NCBI GenBank assembly: GCA_029851415.1
Contig: CM056741.1
Span: 164,845,685-164,909,684, forward strand
DNA: 64,000 nt
Origin: Eretmocerus hayati
Taxonomy: Eukaryota; Arthropoda; Insecta; Hymenoptera; Aphelinidae
Direction of reading: 5' to 3'
In this document: positions 14,301 to 25,078 of the stretch, piece by piece
How positions within the stretch are numbered: position 1 is the stretch's first letter
How the letters are laid out: each line of letters opens with the position of its first letter
Notes under the pieces: model-generated
What the model saw: the letters and a program-made list of their open reading frames with translations, nothing else
Database searches by the model: none
What the model was told of the DNA's origin: nothing
Made by a program: the position numbers and the translations under genes

Positions 14301-17300
14301 TGTCTACCGTACGACAAATTTCTCAGTGCACCACAAGCGTTTCTATAAACCTCAGGGCTTTCAGATTCCAAAAGCTGTACCAATGGTGGTATTCCACCCA
14401 AACTACGTGTTTTCTGTTTATTTGGATCATCCATATAACATAAATGCTGCAGATAAGCCGCTGCGTTGGCTTTGATAACATTATTAGGATTACTAAGGAA
14501 TCCAATAACCTCAGCTAGATTTGGATCACGCCACCTCATTGACTTGTGTTCATCATCTAGTGGACTAACCATACCGGGAACAAGACCAGCATGACGACCG
14601 GCAACTTTTAACCTTTGAAGATGTGCCATTTCATCTTCGTACATTGCTGCAGTAACAGGAGCGTGTCCACCACCGCCACCTCCACCATCATCATAGCCAC
14701 CACCAACGAGTCCATCATTAATTCCAGATCCAACAACTGGTGCAACCTGAACTCCTGGTCCGTATGAAACTTGTCCGTATGGTGATTGTGAAACATATCC
14801 GTATGCCACTTTTCCATCATCTGTTATAACATAAACCCACATTAACGTTGAAATTTTATCACTGATATTGTTGTTTTTTATCTCATCAAAATTATTATCC
14901 TCGAATCTAACTCTTTGATGTTGCTTTTTTAAAGTCGATTTACGCACTGACGAGCCGTCTATGATTGCGTTCTCACTCATGGTGCGACTACAACTGCGCG
15001 TTAAAAAAATAGTTTAGGCCTCTGTTGAAGGTCAGAATCTTTTAATCTAAGATAGTGTCATTGAGCTGAGTTGACTAAAAAATAAGTATCACCGGAGGTC
15101 TACTCGATGATACGTTAAAAGAGAAACTGATGTTGTGATGTTAATAAATATATACTGACCGTGTGGGTGCTGTGACGGCTCGCCCGAATCGTCCATGTTC
15201 CAAGAGTTGCTAATTTGATCTGCAATGAAAAGAAACATTGACACAAGTGATAATTGAACGATAATAATCGGTAAGTAGGTAGATAGATGATGTGTGTGTG
15301 TGTGTGTGTGTGCGTGCGCGTGTGTGTGTAAGTGTGTGAACGAGCTCAAAGAAGAGACTCTCTTTGCGAGGGCATAATAAAATAGTCTGTGAAGAAGCGA
15401 TAAAATATATATTGTGTGTTCTAGCTATAAAATTGTACCATATTGTTCTGCGGGGCCTACTCCAGGGCTTGGAGTGATGCGATAATGATCTTGTAAAGCG
15501 GGATTCAAGCCTGGATCTACATCATTGTAACCCCCCTCGACGTATGGCGCTCCTTTTCCCACATATTCTGAGAGGAAACATACAAAATTGGCTTAGCGGA
15601 CAATTGGCCTTATACTACATACTCTCTCTACATTTGTGCATTGAGAGATAAGAAATAGAGGAAAGAAAGAAACAAGATGTACAGAATAGATATTATAAAG
15701 AGAATTTGACGTTGACCTGGTTGATCAAAGCGGCCCGCATAAAATACGCCCATTCTACATGATATTAGATTCTATAGTAGCTACGAATCTTTGCCTTGAC
15801 TATTAGTATGATACATTTCACCCGTTTATCTCAACTATTATAGTCACATAACTATGCCGAGCTTGAAGCTCGATAAACTAAGATCAGATATTTAAGCCCT
15901 TTCTATCCTTTTTTAATGGTACTTTATATATTATGTGATCGTGACTGCATGTTTTGATGATGGAGAGATGGATAAATCATTGGATGATGGGCGAGGATAA
16001 AATTCAGAAGCTAAAGATAACTCATAATTGTTCGGGGCTAAAAAGGTACGTATAAATAAAGATAATCTAACCATAAAATGAAAGGTTGTGCAAAAAGCAG
16101 GGCTAAAATTGCAATGTGACCAGCGGCAAATTAATCAACTTAGAAATAAATAGCTAATGTAAATTATTTACAGCCTGAATAATTTTATGATGATTTTTTT
16201 TCCTTTTGCTTTTCATAGCTAGACTTTTACTCATGTGTTATTATTCAAGCTGCAAAATTTTGCAACGATAGTATCGCTTCAATTTCAACAATTCATAAAT
16301 TTTGCGATGTGAGCCTGATCAGGATTGGCAGTACGGCACTTTTTTGTTGTTTATTCAAACTTGGTACGTGGCAATCAATTTAGTAAATGTTTCATTTGCA
16401 GATCGATGGATTTCAATTACATGATAAACTTGAATGAGTGATTAATCTGATGACCCATAAATACACAATCATCATTTTGTGTATTTATTCAAACTTGCTA
16501 TGTGGAGTTGAATTCAATTAAATTTTATTACAGAATATTCATTGAATGCGAAAAGTAGTATTCCTTCTTTGCAAAAGCTTGAATCAATAAATACAAAGGC
16601 TCTCAATCAAAATTCTAATTATAACCCAACGTACTGTCAGCAATTCCAATCGTCAGCGATTCCAATTCTTGAAAAGTAAATTCTATGTTAGAAAGTTTCG
16701 ATCTTAGATTGTTGTCTTGGCATCTGATTTTCTATACTATCGATGCGAGAATAAAATGATGAAAGAATGATAGGAGGAAATGAATTGAGGTATGAAATAA
16801 TAGAGGTAAAAAAGAAAAAAGAAGGCGTAACGAAAAAAACAAAAGCGGATCGACACATACCATGAGGCGGAGAAGCGCGACTGTGCTCAGAGGGACTAGG
16901 GGGACATTGAGGAGAATGTGATGGGGGCATGTTGTAGATACCGTGCGGGCCCGGAATTCGGTATCCCGGCTGAGGAGGATAGCCCAGGTATGGATCGTAA
17001 TGGTCAAAATTGACCATATACGGATCCGCCGCGTAATGCGGGTCTGCGTGCTGGTAATCCTGTGACATCAGTGGCATCGAAACGTAGCTGACTGCACCGG
17101 GATCTGGCTCCATGTGAGATACTTCCCTTACTACTTTCGTTACTGTCGTCACCTGGAAAATTTGTACAGATTACATCAGTAAAAATTTATTGGATGATAC
17201 ATTTGATGGGTTGTATACAGTAGAGCGATTTGTAAGAGATGATAGAAATGATAGGGAATTCTTATGAGAATTTATAGTTAGGAGAGCTATTGATCAGATT

Positions 17301-20300
17301 TTCAGATTAGAGCTACTGATATGAGAAATTCTTCCAGAGTACCCGGGTGCTGGAAAAACCTGGGAACTTGAAGTTTCCCAGGATAATAACCTTTCTGTTC
17401 TGAAGGAACTTTTCTTCGCCTCTGAGAAAAAACTTTGTCTGAAAGTTTGCAATTCTGACCTGACGATTTTGACAGATTGAGAAAATTACTTTAGAAAATT
17501 CCAATTTTTCATGGTTTTTTGAAATCTAAAGTACCATCTCAGAACTAACGTACGCGGCAAGAAATGGTAGAAGGAAACTCCAACCTATTAGGCGATTTAA
17601 GTTTTTCTCCAAAATTTTTCGTAGTGGCTAGTCGTGAGTGGGTCACCACCAGGTAGGGGAAACTCTTTAATGCATCCTATACTTGAAATTTACGTCAGTC
17701 AAGTTCCAACACGATTTGTCAAACTTTTGTTGAAAAGGAGTGATATCATTGGTAAAAGTGAAATATTGAAAATCTCAAACCAACATTGAACACCAATCGG
17801 GATTCATTCGGTTTTATTTCAACCATTCACATCGTGATGACTAGCTATTGTAGTTTTCTATTTTGTACGTTTACTAGATTTTTTTTTTTTTTTCGTAAAA
17901 ATTCCACTTCTGACGATGATGACATTTTTGTTAGCTTTCATGAATTTCTACGACTGGATAGTGTCTCTGGGGTCATAGAACTCGAATGAATCGGGGAATA
18001 GGCTATAAACGACGGAAACAGTCCATCATTTATTTAAGGATTCTAGTGAATAATCAAAGCAGAGAAAGATGACAGCGGAATTGGGACAGCAAAGTCACAA
18101 GTGAAATATTTGCGGTCAAAACTGCACTATCTTTAGTCATTTGGAAAACATTTTCACAGGTATACGCACTTGTTGAGAAGTCTGCTGTTTGTGGGTCCGT
18201 ATAAGAAGAGGATCATCCTGAACAGATAAATGGGAAGAATGCAGAGAATGCGTATCTGCCTGGCCGTTGCTCCCGTGGTAGTCGGTGTCACCTTGTCCAC
18301 TGTATACAGATCAAAGAAAACGCTTTTTCTTATACTAGAACACTTGCATCCCTGCACAGCAGTGTATATCTATAGTAGTAGTGCGACTGGGGCTCGTTAA
18401 TTTTTTACAACTTGGAAACAAAATGGTGCGTCTAAAAGTACGAACAATTTCTTCTTACAAAAGAGAAAATCAATAACAAAACTACTTACGTGTACTGTGG
18501 CATGTCTGAGCCTTTTTCTTGGAGCACGCGCCTGAAAAATTGAGAAGAAAAATAGGTTACGGCTCTTGTAGAGAAGAAGAACAAGAGGAGAAAGAATAAT
18601 ATTGACTTCACGAACAAAACGAGAACATCTAGAAAAAGATATGAAGCAGCGACAGCGCCTAAATCATCAGGCATTTCGTCAACACTGTCTCTTTATCATC
18701 ACAGTTATAAGAAACAAGTACAGTGTTTGATTGACATAAAAAAAGTTTGCGCAAAAATAGAGATGACAGCAATTTGAAAAGAGTCTAAATTGAGTATGCT
18801 CTGAGCCACTTGATGAGGATTACTTGTTTGAAAAAGCCAAACAGATACGCGCAATTTGTGAGGTTTAAAATAGTGAATGTGAGAAATTAAGAACAAAATT
18901 CGATTAGAGTACCTGTAAAATTAAATTAGCTCTGCAAGATGAAGATACTGAGTGAAAAAGAGAGATATGTAGTGCTGGATAAGGGGTGGCAAATTCATGC
19001 ACATTATACACTATAATGTTAATCTAAACGGTACAAGATTTCCATGCACACTATGCGGTACAAAAGTCGCGGCGATTAGTTGAACATAGCTGAAACAGCC
19101 GCAGAAATCTCTGCGGTCTATCTATGCACAACACCACCCGAGAACACCAGTCCTGTAGTGCGATACAAAGCTTCCCGACAAACGCATTCTCTTACAAAAT
19201 CTACATATACATTCATTGCTCGACTTAGTCATCGGCAAATTCTTTCACTGCAAATAGCAGATGTATTACAAGAATGAACATCAGTCTTTTTAAACGACCT
19301 TGCATTTATGTAATAACATAACAGATAGAAAATGACCACGTGGTATTATTACACATTTCTCTGGTGAGCGATTTAAATTAATGGTTTCTCGCCATGCCGA
19401 CTTGGATTAGAGGAATTTTTTTTTAGTATAATTAAAGATTATTGCAATTGGCAAGATAAATCGACCTCTATTTGTTCATCTAGATAATGAAATGTGTTGG
19501 CTAGTTGATGCTTCTTTTCAGAGAAGAATAAGGTAAATGAACGAATGAATGAATGAATGAATGAATGAGTAAGTCAATTCAGTGTACAACTCAGGAGATT
19601 GTAATGTACTCTCGCGTGTGTTACAATAGGTGGTAATTGACAGTTCATCAGCTCTGATTAATTGAATACGTGAGAATATAGACACACTGAGATAACAATC
19701 GTGAAGAAAATTCTTGGTTTAGAATAGTACGTTTCTCTTACGATTTGCTGAAGTGGACTAAGACTTTGCAGATTTTCATCAGCCAAAGTGTATAATAAAA
19801 GTATAATATTAGCCAAATCACAAAAGAGTATGTACTTCAAAAGCGGAAACGGGCGAGTCTTTGTGCAAATGCTTGTGTCGAGAGTTTATCTTTGTCGTTA
19901 TCGCTTTGGTGGCAAAGTATTGAGCGTTTGCGATAAAAAGGTAAAAAAAATGTTGCGTGTAAGAGGCATGCATGAGCCATCCAGCCACGTTTATTTTACA
20001 GGCTTTTAAAATACAAACGACGAAGAGGCAGAGAACATACAACATTAGAAACAAGTGTGATATAATAGAACGACGGTGAGAGATAGAGTCGTTTTAGTCA
20101 CCTTTGCGTGATTTCGGTACGAGTTATATTGTGCTCCTGTCTCTGCTCAATCCGACGATTCACCAGCCTAATTTTTTACAATAAATTATGGACTATGAGT
20201 CTCATTACAGTGAGAAATTGATTAAAACTTAACAGGACAATTCATAGCAAAGTAACAAAAACCAATCAAGTCTTTGATCCGCAAAATTTAGAGATTGTCA

Positions 20301-22146
20301 AACTTTAGATGTAATCCATAAAAAATTTTACAAACTTTTGAATTTTTTCAAACTTTGGAATTTTTCGGTGCCTTTAAGGTAATTGTACACCAAAATTATT
20401 CAACAACAGATTGTCTCGAGACTTCGCTCTTATCACTGGTATTCATAGTCGTTATAACCCCAGAGTTAAGAATTAATCCACGGATTAAGCGCTATAATCG
20501 GCGTGAACAAAAAATGAGTTCAAGTCTGTGGTGTTCTGCTGCATTGAGACAATGTCAGGTCAATGAACAGTCTATGATTTTTTTTCTGCCACGCCGATTT
20601 GATTACAACGCCCAGTCTGCGAATCAATTCTTAACTCTTTCGGATTATAACGACTATGAATACCAGTGTATGAAGTTGAAGTATCTAGGAGCAAGCGTGC
20701 AATTTCCGAGAACGATTGGCCATGCCGTTTTCGAGTCATAGATTTGGAAAAGTGGAATGTTTTCAACATTTTTAACTTTGCGCTTGTGGGAGCGGAGGGA
20801 AAAAGTGCCACAAAATAGGCGCAAGAAAAAAACCTGATCAAGAAAAAACCACCAAAATCTAGGGTAGAGAAGTTTACTTGTTGATAAATAATATGGCCAA
20901 GTCTTTACATGATTGACCATGTCCTTTTTGTGGAATCGTTTATTCCAGAGAATCCGAAAAGCAAAACAGCCAACACAAAATTTCGTGCTTATGGCACTCT
21001 ATGAAATTTGAGCATATCTCTGTCAGAAAGATTAATTAGTTGTTTTTGTTTGTTGTTTGACGCAAAAAGACGGCTATCACCAGTATTAATCATTTCGACA
21101 AAATTGAAACAGCCGAAAAAGTGAGGTTAAGTCTTCTTGACTCCTGTAATTGGTGGACAACTACCATAATCTTTGAGCTTTGAAATATAAAAACGGTTTA
21201 CGCGCTCTTTGGAAGTAGTATAGTCAACTTTTGCTTGTGCATGGACTTTTCAGGTGATTTCAACACCTGTACTTGTGAAACGAGAAATCAACTATGATCT
21301 CATATTAACGACGATCAATGAAGTGTTTCCTGAGGTGCATTTGCACCCGAGGAAAACCATCCATGGGAGTTACATCAATTATTCAAACCGTCATATATGT
21401 ATGCTATTTTTCTTTTTTAGCCTGATAAAGTCTGCAACGTGAAAAACAGGGATAGAGTTGCTGCAATTCTGTATCTCTACAATTACAATGAACAAAATCA
21501 GTATAATCAGGCATTCGATAACAGTCATAAAATACCCTTGCGAGACGATTTCAATTTTGAATAATATCGTAGAAATGTCCATGAAATTTAGGAACCACAC
21601 ATAAAACTCTTCTTTTCCCCTCATTTTTGTCGTTTTGCAACCCGAATAAGCTGTAAAAAATATGTTCAAACTTGAAGAGCAGTGAAGCTCAAATAGTTTA
21701 GTTGATACAAAGTCTCACCGCAACATGGTTAATATCGACTACATAGAAAATTCCAAAAGGACCGTGTGCTATTAGAAGAGCTTGGAGAGAAGTGCAGAGC
21801 AACAGTAGGGACATGAGGGTATATATAGTGCTTTCTAGACTCAACACACTGCGTTAGTGTGGATATTATGTTTACAGAGGGTTGTGTTATCCGATCCTTA
21901 ATTACATCACAAAATTGAACTTCCGAGGAGAGGTTGTTCAGTAGTGGGTGTTAGAGGATCACTTCAATCTCAAAAAGATGTTTGTGTTAGTACAAAGGAC
22001 CATTATCATGAAATAAGAAAAGTGTCAATGTAGTATTACGATAAATAAAGAAAATACTTACAGACAGGAATCGACCAGCTGATTGTTTGACATGCCAGAT
22101 CTATTCTATTGCTCCTTGACTCTACATACAACTGCCGCCTCGTGTC
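8136..22146 (-). CDS. p120ctn: p120/delta-catenin family armadillo protein (14-exon gene)
   Basis: Adherens-junction protein of the p120/delta-catenin/ARVCF/p0071 family, which binds the juxtamembrane tail of classical cadherins and modulates Rho GTPases (family knowledge). Coding exons in transcript order: 22093-22062, 18531-18490, 18299-18170, 17152-16861, 15567-15439, 15219-15160, 14820-14168, 13547-13157, 11934-11621, 11523-11220, 11141-11003, 10771-10657, 10425-10354 (cassette), 8384-8136. All phases agree, giving 973 residues. The start ATG follows an in-frame TAG in the same exon. Visible features are LVDSCLRVLQEKG near the N-terminus, [11 protein letters not shown] at about 69-79, a Gly-rich stretch at about 268-283, the armadillo domain from WRDP at about 325 to about 805, KKKK in the arm loop near 586, and C-terminal DSWV. 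This start gives no long N-terminal coiled coil. Upstream non-coding exons and the promoter were not found. Confidence 0.95.
8385..10353 (-). other. catenin intron
   Basis: No exon with compatible phase or repeat structure was recognised between the cassette exon and the last exon. Confidence 0.5.
10354..10425 (-). CDS. p120ctn: catenin cassette exon 12b (72 nt)
   Basis: Acceptor TTCGACAG, donor GTATGTGT, phase 0 on both sides. It encodes 24 residues containing [15 protein letters not shown], and it joins IYQS of exon 12 to [13 protein letters not shown] of exon 13 in frame. The polypyrimidine tract is weak, so it may be an optional exon. A shorter acceptor at the internal ATGCAG (39-nt exon) also keeps the frame. 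Confidence 0.65.
10657..10771 (-). CDS. p120ctn: catenin exon 12 (C-terminal tail)
   Basis: Acceptor GATTACAG, donor GTGAGT, in at phase 2, out at phase 0. It encodes [18 protein letters not shown] and ends GRPNIYQS. If the donor is not used, the frame reads SVSGGADAN and stops at 10632-10630, giving a shorter tail. Confidence 0.92.
11003..11141 (-). CDS. p120ctn: catenin exon 11 (end of armadillo domain)
   Basis: Acceptor TTCAACAG, donor GTAGGT, in at phase 1, out at phase 2. It encodes [20 protein letters not shown], the conserved last armadillo helix, then a Ser/Asn-rich tail. Confidence 0.96.
11220..11523 (-). CDS. p120ctn: catenin exon 10 (armadillo repeats)
   Basis: Acceptor GTTACAG, donor GTGGGT, in at phase 0, out at phase 1. 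It encodes [48 protein letters not shown] and [11 protein letters not shown], an almost residue-for-residue family match. Confidence 0.97.
11621..11934 (-). CDS. p120ctn: catenin exon 9 (basic loop and armadillo repeats)
   Basis: Acceptor GCTATAG, donor GTCAGT, in at phase 1, out at phase 0. It encodes [16 protein letters not shown], the lysine-rich loop seen in this family (linked in vertebrates to nuclear targeting and RhoA regulation). [29 protein letters not shown] and [17 protein letters not shown] follow. Confidence 0.97.
11935..13156 (-). other. catenin intron
   Basis: AT-rich, with no supported coding or repeat feature. The neighbouring exons join directly at the basic loop (APTKG to ENLGCFG), so no missing exon is needed. 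Confidence 0.6.
13157..13547 (-). CDS. p120ctn: catenin exon 8 (central armadillo repeats)
   Basis: Acceptor TTTGCAG, donor GTGAGA, in at phase 0, out at phase 1. Motifs [42 protein letters not shown] and [14 protein letters not shown] are near-diagnostic of p120/delta-catenins. It ends in the variable insert that carries the basic loop. Confidence 0.97.
14168..14820 (-). CDS. p120ctn: catenin exon 7 (Gly-rich linker and first armadillo repeats)
   Basis: Acceptor TATAACAG, donor GTGAGT, in at phase 1, out at phase 0. The Gly-rich segment is followed by [15 protein letters not shown], the conserved start of the armadillo domain. [40 protein letters not shown] and [14 protein letters not shown] follow, all textbook family motifs. 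The frame stays open upstream of the acceptor to an ATG at 14980. Confidence 0.97.
14821..14980 (-). other. possible alternative first coding exon of the catenin
   Basis: The frame of exon 7 continues open upstream through its acceptor for 160 nt to an ATG in a good context (CACCATGA). It would add about 53 residues beginning [11 protein letters not shown] and containing QRVRFEDN. The segment is hydrophilic and charged until just before the acceptor. It could be an alternative start that replaces exons 1-6, or a chance intronic open frame. Confidence 0.4.
15160..15219 (-). CDS. p120ctn: catenin exon 6 (60-nt linker exon)
   Basis: Acceptor CATTGCAG, donor GTCAGT, in and out at phase 1. It encodes [20 protein letters not shown] across the junctions. 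Skipping it keeps the frame, so it may be a cassette exon. Confidence 0.85.
15290..15336. repeat. (TG)n microsatellite in a catenin intron
   Basis: About 20 TG units with CG interruptions, lying just upstream (in transcript sense) of catenin exon 6. Confidence 0.95.
15439..15567 (-). CDS. p120ctn: catenin exon 5 (linker)
   Basis: Acceptor CCTCTCAG, donor GTACAA, in and out at phase 1 (129 nt, so it could be skipped without a frameshift). It encodes [18 protein letters not shown] and then a Pro/Tyr-containing stretch ending PAEQY. Confidence 0.85.
15568..16860 (-). other. catenin intron
   Basis: Contains a short direct repeat (TTATTCAAACTTG at about 16350 and 16484). A short exon-like segment near 15720-15765 does not fit the phase of its neighbours. 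Nothing else was seen. Confidence 0.5.
16861..17152 (-). CDS. p120ctn: catenin exon 4 (N-terminal linker)
   Basis: Acceptor TTCCAG and donor GTATGTGTC. It encodes [17 protein letters not shown], then a Tyr/Pro/His-rich linker ending SRASPPH. In at phase 0, out at phase 1. The VTTVTK motif is characteristic of this family ahead of the armadillo domain. The linker looks disordered, with many tyrosines. Confidence 0.93.
18170..18299 (-). CDS. p120ctn: catenin exon 3
   Basis: Acceptor TATACAG before 18299 and donor GTGCGT after 18170. It enters at phase 2 and leaves at phase 0. It encodes a Gln/Ser/His-rich segment ending [16 protein letters not shown], which runs directly into VTTVTKVV of exon 4. 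It was recognised only by phase and motif continuity. Confidence 0.87.
18490..18531 (-). CDS. p120ctn: catenin exon 2 (42-nt microexon)
   Basis: Acceptor TTTTTCAG before 18531 and donor GTAAGT after 18490. It encodes [14 protein letters not shown], in at phase 2 and out at phase 2. It contains a second in-frame ATG (18503) that could start a shorter isoform. Joined to exon 1 it completes the family motif LVDSCLRVLQEKG. Confidence 0.85.
18532..22061 (-). other. introns around catenin exons 1-2
   Basis: Non-coding. It holds the CACTG MITE (20434-20668) and an (ATGA)n-type microsatellite near 19540-19570. Nothing else was recognised. Confidence 0.7.
20434..20668. mobile_element. CACTG-ended MITE in a catenin intron
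   Basis: Inverted termini CACTGGTATTCATAGTCG at 20434 and its complement ending at 20668. Weaker complementarity continues inward (GTTAAGAATT; CGGCGTG). It is flanked on both sides by TAT, a 3-bp target duplication. CACTG termini with a 3-bp duplication point to a CACTA-group non-autonomous element (inference). Open frames here are by-products of the repeat. Confidence 0.8.
22062..22146 (-). CDS. p120ctn: catenin exon 1: 5'UTR end and start codon
   Basis: Acceptor TTTCAG precedes 22146 and donor GTAAGTATT follows 22062. The ATG is at 22093-22091, with an in-frame TAG five codons upstream in the same exon, which fixes the start. It encodes [11 protein letters not shown] and exits in phase 2. 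The LVDSC motif continues into the next exon as in vertebrate delta-catenins, which supports this distant exon. The acceptor implies at least one more 5' non-coding exon. Confidence 0.85.
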
Positions 22147-24911
22147 CTGAAACACAAAAATAAAAGCAATTTTTCAGTCAATTTTGTCGTCTTGTCAAAC
22201 TTGCATTACTGTACACACTAAATTGAACTCTCTTTTCGTGATATATCCCCTTGACAATCCAAAACAATGAGACAGCAAAAAGCTCCACGCGAGCTTTACC
22301 ACCACAACAACCTCTCCTATAAACATAGTATCTCAAGCTTGAAACTGTCTTGTGAAGACAAAACAAGCTCTTTGGCTCTGGATATGTCGTACACAAGGAT
22401 TCAAAAAGTATAATACATTTTCAGGAGGATGTACTAGTGGGAGAATCGAAACCAGGGCCACACGCGATTCTCATTTGTGGCGGCACACAAAATTGCATGT
22501 AGAGAAGCCAACTTCTATCAGACCATGAACGAAAACTCTCTCTTATTCAATGTTGCGTGTGATCTTTTCGAAGAGAGAAGGAGAAGAAGAAGAAGATGCG
22601 AGTGCAGAGTAGCAACAACAACATCAGTGATGAGGTTGTTGGGGTTGTTATACAGTAAAATGTAGAGGAAGTAAGGAAGAAAACTGTGTAGAGAGGATAG
22701 AGTTAAGGAAGTATAAGTATAGTCATGTTAGAGAGTAAGTATATCAACGGATAGGAAGCCTCAAGGCTAACGACTACGAGCTAGCTGCCGTTAAATCGAC
22801 ACCCTCTCCTTCTCTCTTCTATTATCCTCTTGCTACTAGAGCATCTGCAGCAAAATTGCACCGGCGACTCGATTTACTCTCTTGACTTTCCGTTATAAAA
22901 CAACATTCGGTGTTCAATTTATATATACATATATAACGTGATGAACCCGAGAGCCTCTTTGTGATGCTTGCTACTATACTCTATATACTCTCATTTAGTG
23001 TGCAGAGGTCTAACTCTCCATCCGTATACGCTTCGACGCTGAAAGAGAGCTTTTGCTGCAAGCTTTAAGCGCGTTTTGTGTTCTTTCTCCTTTCATCCCC
23101 TTAAGGCGCAAATTCATTTTGCAAGACTCTGATGGGCGAGAACTTGATATATATCTATATCCGTTATTCGTTAGAACTCCGCCACGGCTACCAATTGTGT
23201 GTTCTGGTTATTATGAACGGGTATCGATTCGCACGTGGTCATTAGCAGCTGATCTTTTTTTTTTTCATTTTTTATTGCGACAATATAATTCACGGGAGTA
23301 ATATTGGGTGCATACACCGTCACGCGATATGTTTTTCATACACGCGTGCTTAGAATTCACTCAGTTCTTTTGTAGATGACTATAATTCTGTAGCTGAGTG
23401 AGCTATGAATCATATTTTATGACACTGCTTCACTGGCAGAAGAAACCTATGAGTGAAAATTTTTGGTGAAATATATGTTGTTTATTGGTTGGCAGATTTG
23501 TTGTGTAATTGAACAATACAATTTTGTGCAGTTGAAACCAAAATACTAAACCAACTCTGGAAGTTTGAAAATTTTTGGTCGAAATATGAATGAGTGTATC
23601 ATCGCGATTTTTTTGATAGGTGGTTTAGTTTCAAGTTGAGACACTTGATTAATGATAGCAAAAAGTAATCCAAAATGTGATGCAAAATCTTGTACAAGGT
23701 ATTCTTCAAAAAGTCCGTTCAACCCTGTAAAACTTAAGATAACACTAAATATCAGAAAGATGCAAAGAAAATTCTCCACATATGTCGAAAGAGCCACAAG
23801 AATGGCCTCTAACTTGACCTGAGACATCACCTTCAGATTTTTGAAGATCAAATTTAGATCCTTATTTTTGAATTTGGATTTTCCAAGAGTACAAACATTT
23901 TGCGTCCAAATACGAATTTAGCCCCAGTTTTTATATAATTTCTGGGGTCATTGAAGGGTCAAGACTATATCTGGTTAGAGGTTCAAGGGGCCAAGGCTGA
24001 AACGATAGTTTAGCTGGAAAAGGTTCTAACGCGGGAACAATTTCTCAACTTCATGCATAACCTTCAAGTATTACCTTGACGCTTGTTTGAGACTAAATCG
24101 ACTTTCAGAAATCAATCTTCATTTTTGACTCTGGCCCTTGAACAAGTCACAAATTTTGAGTTCAACTGTGGCCTTTTGCCAGCTCTAAAGATGATCTTTA
24201 TTGGCCATTGGTGGTCAAAAGTCTCTTTGTGTAAGGTCAACGTATGAATAATCTGAGGGGTTACGGGGTGTCTTCAGTTGTTCGTCATTTACGGAACTGG
24301 CAAAATTTCGAACATTCACAAAATTCACCCCGGCCACTGAACTTCAAGTCACATTTTCAAGATTCAGAGTAACAAATAGGGATTACCATATTGAAAATCA
24401 AGTTCACTTTTGATAAACGTTAGAACAATGCTCAAGGTCACAGGTCAATGTTTAAACAAAGTCTAAAAAAAACTTTCCATGAAGCAATCTTTCTAATTTT
24501 GGTTATCGCTTCATTTTGCTTGTATGTGAAACTTTACACTACCAAACAGATGATAATTTTGATGACCTCCAAATGAACCCTCAGGAATTAGTAAGATGAG
24601 GGGCAAAAAATTACTTCTGGGTGAAAAATGCTCTGCTCGTTGATAATCTAGAGTCAGCAATATAGGTTACCATTTAAAAATTCTTTCAACACTCATAAGA
24701 GCTCCAAGGACACGTTGTTTAATCTCAAATCTGTTCTCAAATAAGTTCTTGAGATGTCCCATTGCTATTTTTAGATACGTGTCATCAGTGTTTCGGATTT
24801 TTTTTGACTTTCGGTGCCATCTTCGAATTCTACAAAGGCAAGTGACTTTTGGGACACCCTGAAATACTGAAAGAGCAAAGATATCGAAGAACGTACCTTG
24901 TAAACAATTCA
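22147..24911. other. 5' flank of the catenin exon, nothing recognised
   Basis: It must contain the upstream non-coding exon(s) and promoter of the catenin, or they lie farther out. No specific TATA or initiator could be chosen. A short GAA-type tract lies near 22570. Open frames do not look coding. Confidence 0.4.
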
Positions 24912-25078
24912 CATGTAATTCAACAGTGCTCAGCAGAGGAAATTCCGTGACCGATGATGAGCACGATGCAAGAACTACAAGGATCTCCCTGTAGTTTCAG
25001 AGTGCTCAGTATTGTTAATTCACAGTGCTCACCATCAGTCACGAAATTTTCCTTTGCTGAGCACTGCAAAATTACATG
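24912..25078. repeat. hairpin MITE-like element
   Basis: Arms of about 55 bp: CATGTAATTCAACAGTGCTC at 24912 and its imperfect complement ending at 25078. GCTCAGCA, GGAAATT, CGTGAC and TGAGCA are shared in order. The internal loop is about 55 bp. No clear target duplication was seen. Confidence 0.7.

Noticed and set aside
15720..15765. Exon-like segment reading [11 protein letters not shown] between catenin exons 4 and 5
   Set aside because: It would enter at phase 2 and leave at phase 1 between exons that need phase 1, and its donor (GTCAAC) is weak.
20355..20741. 128-codon open frame on the plus strand with overlapping minus-strand frames
   Set aside because: It spans the CACTG-ended inverted repeat (20434-20668). 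Frames on both strands arise from the palindrome, and no protein family was recognised.
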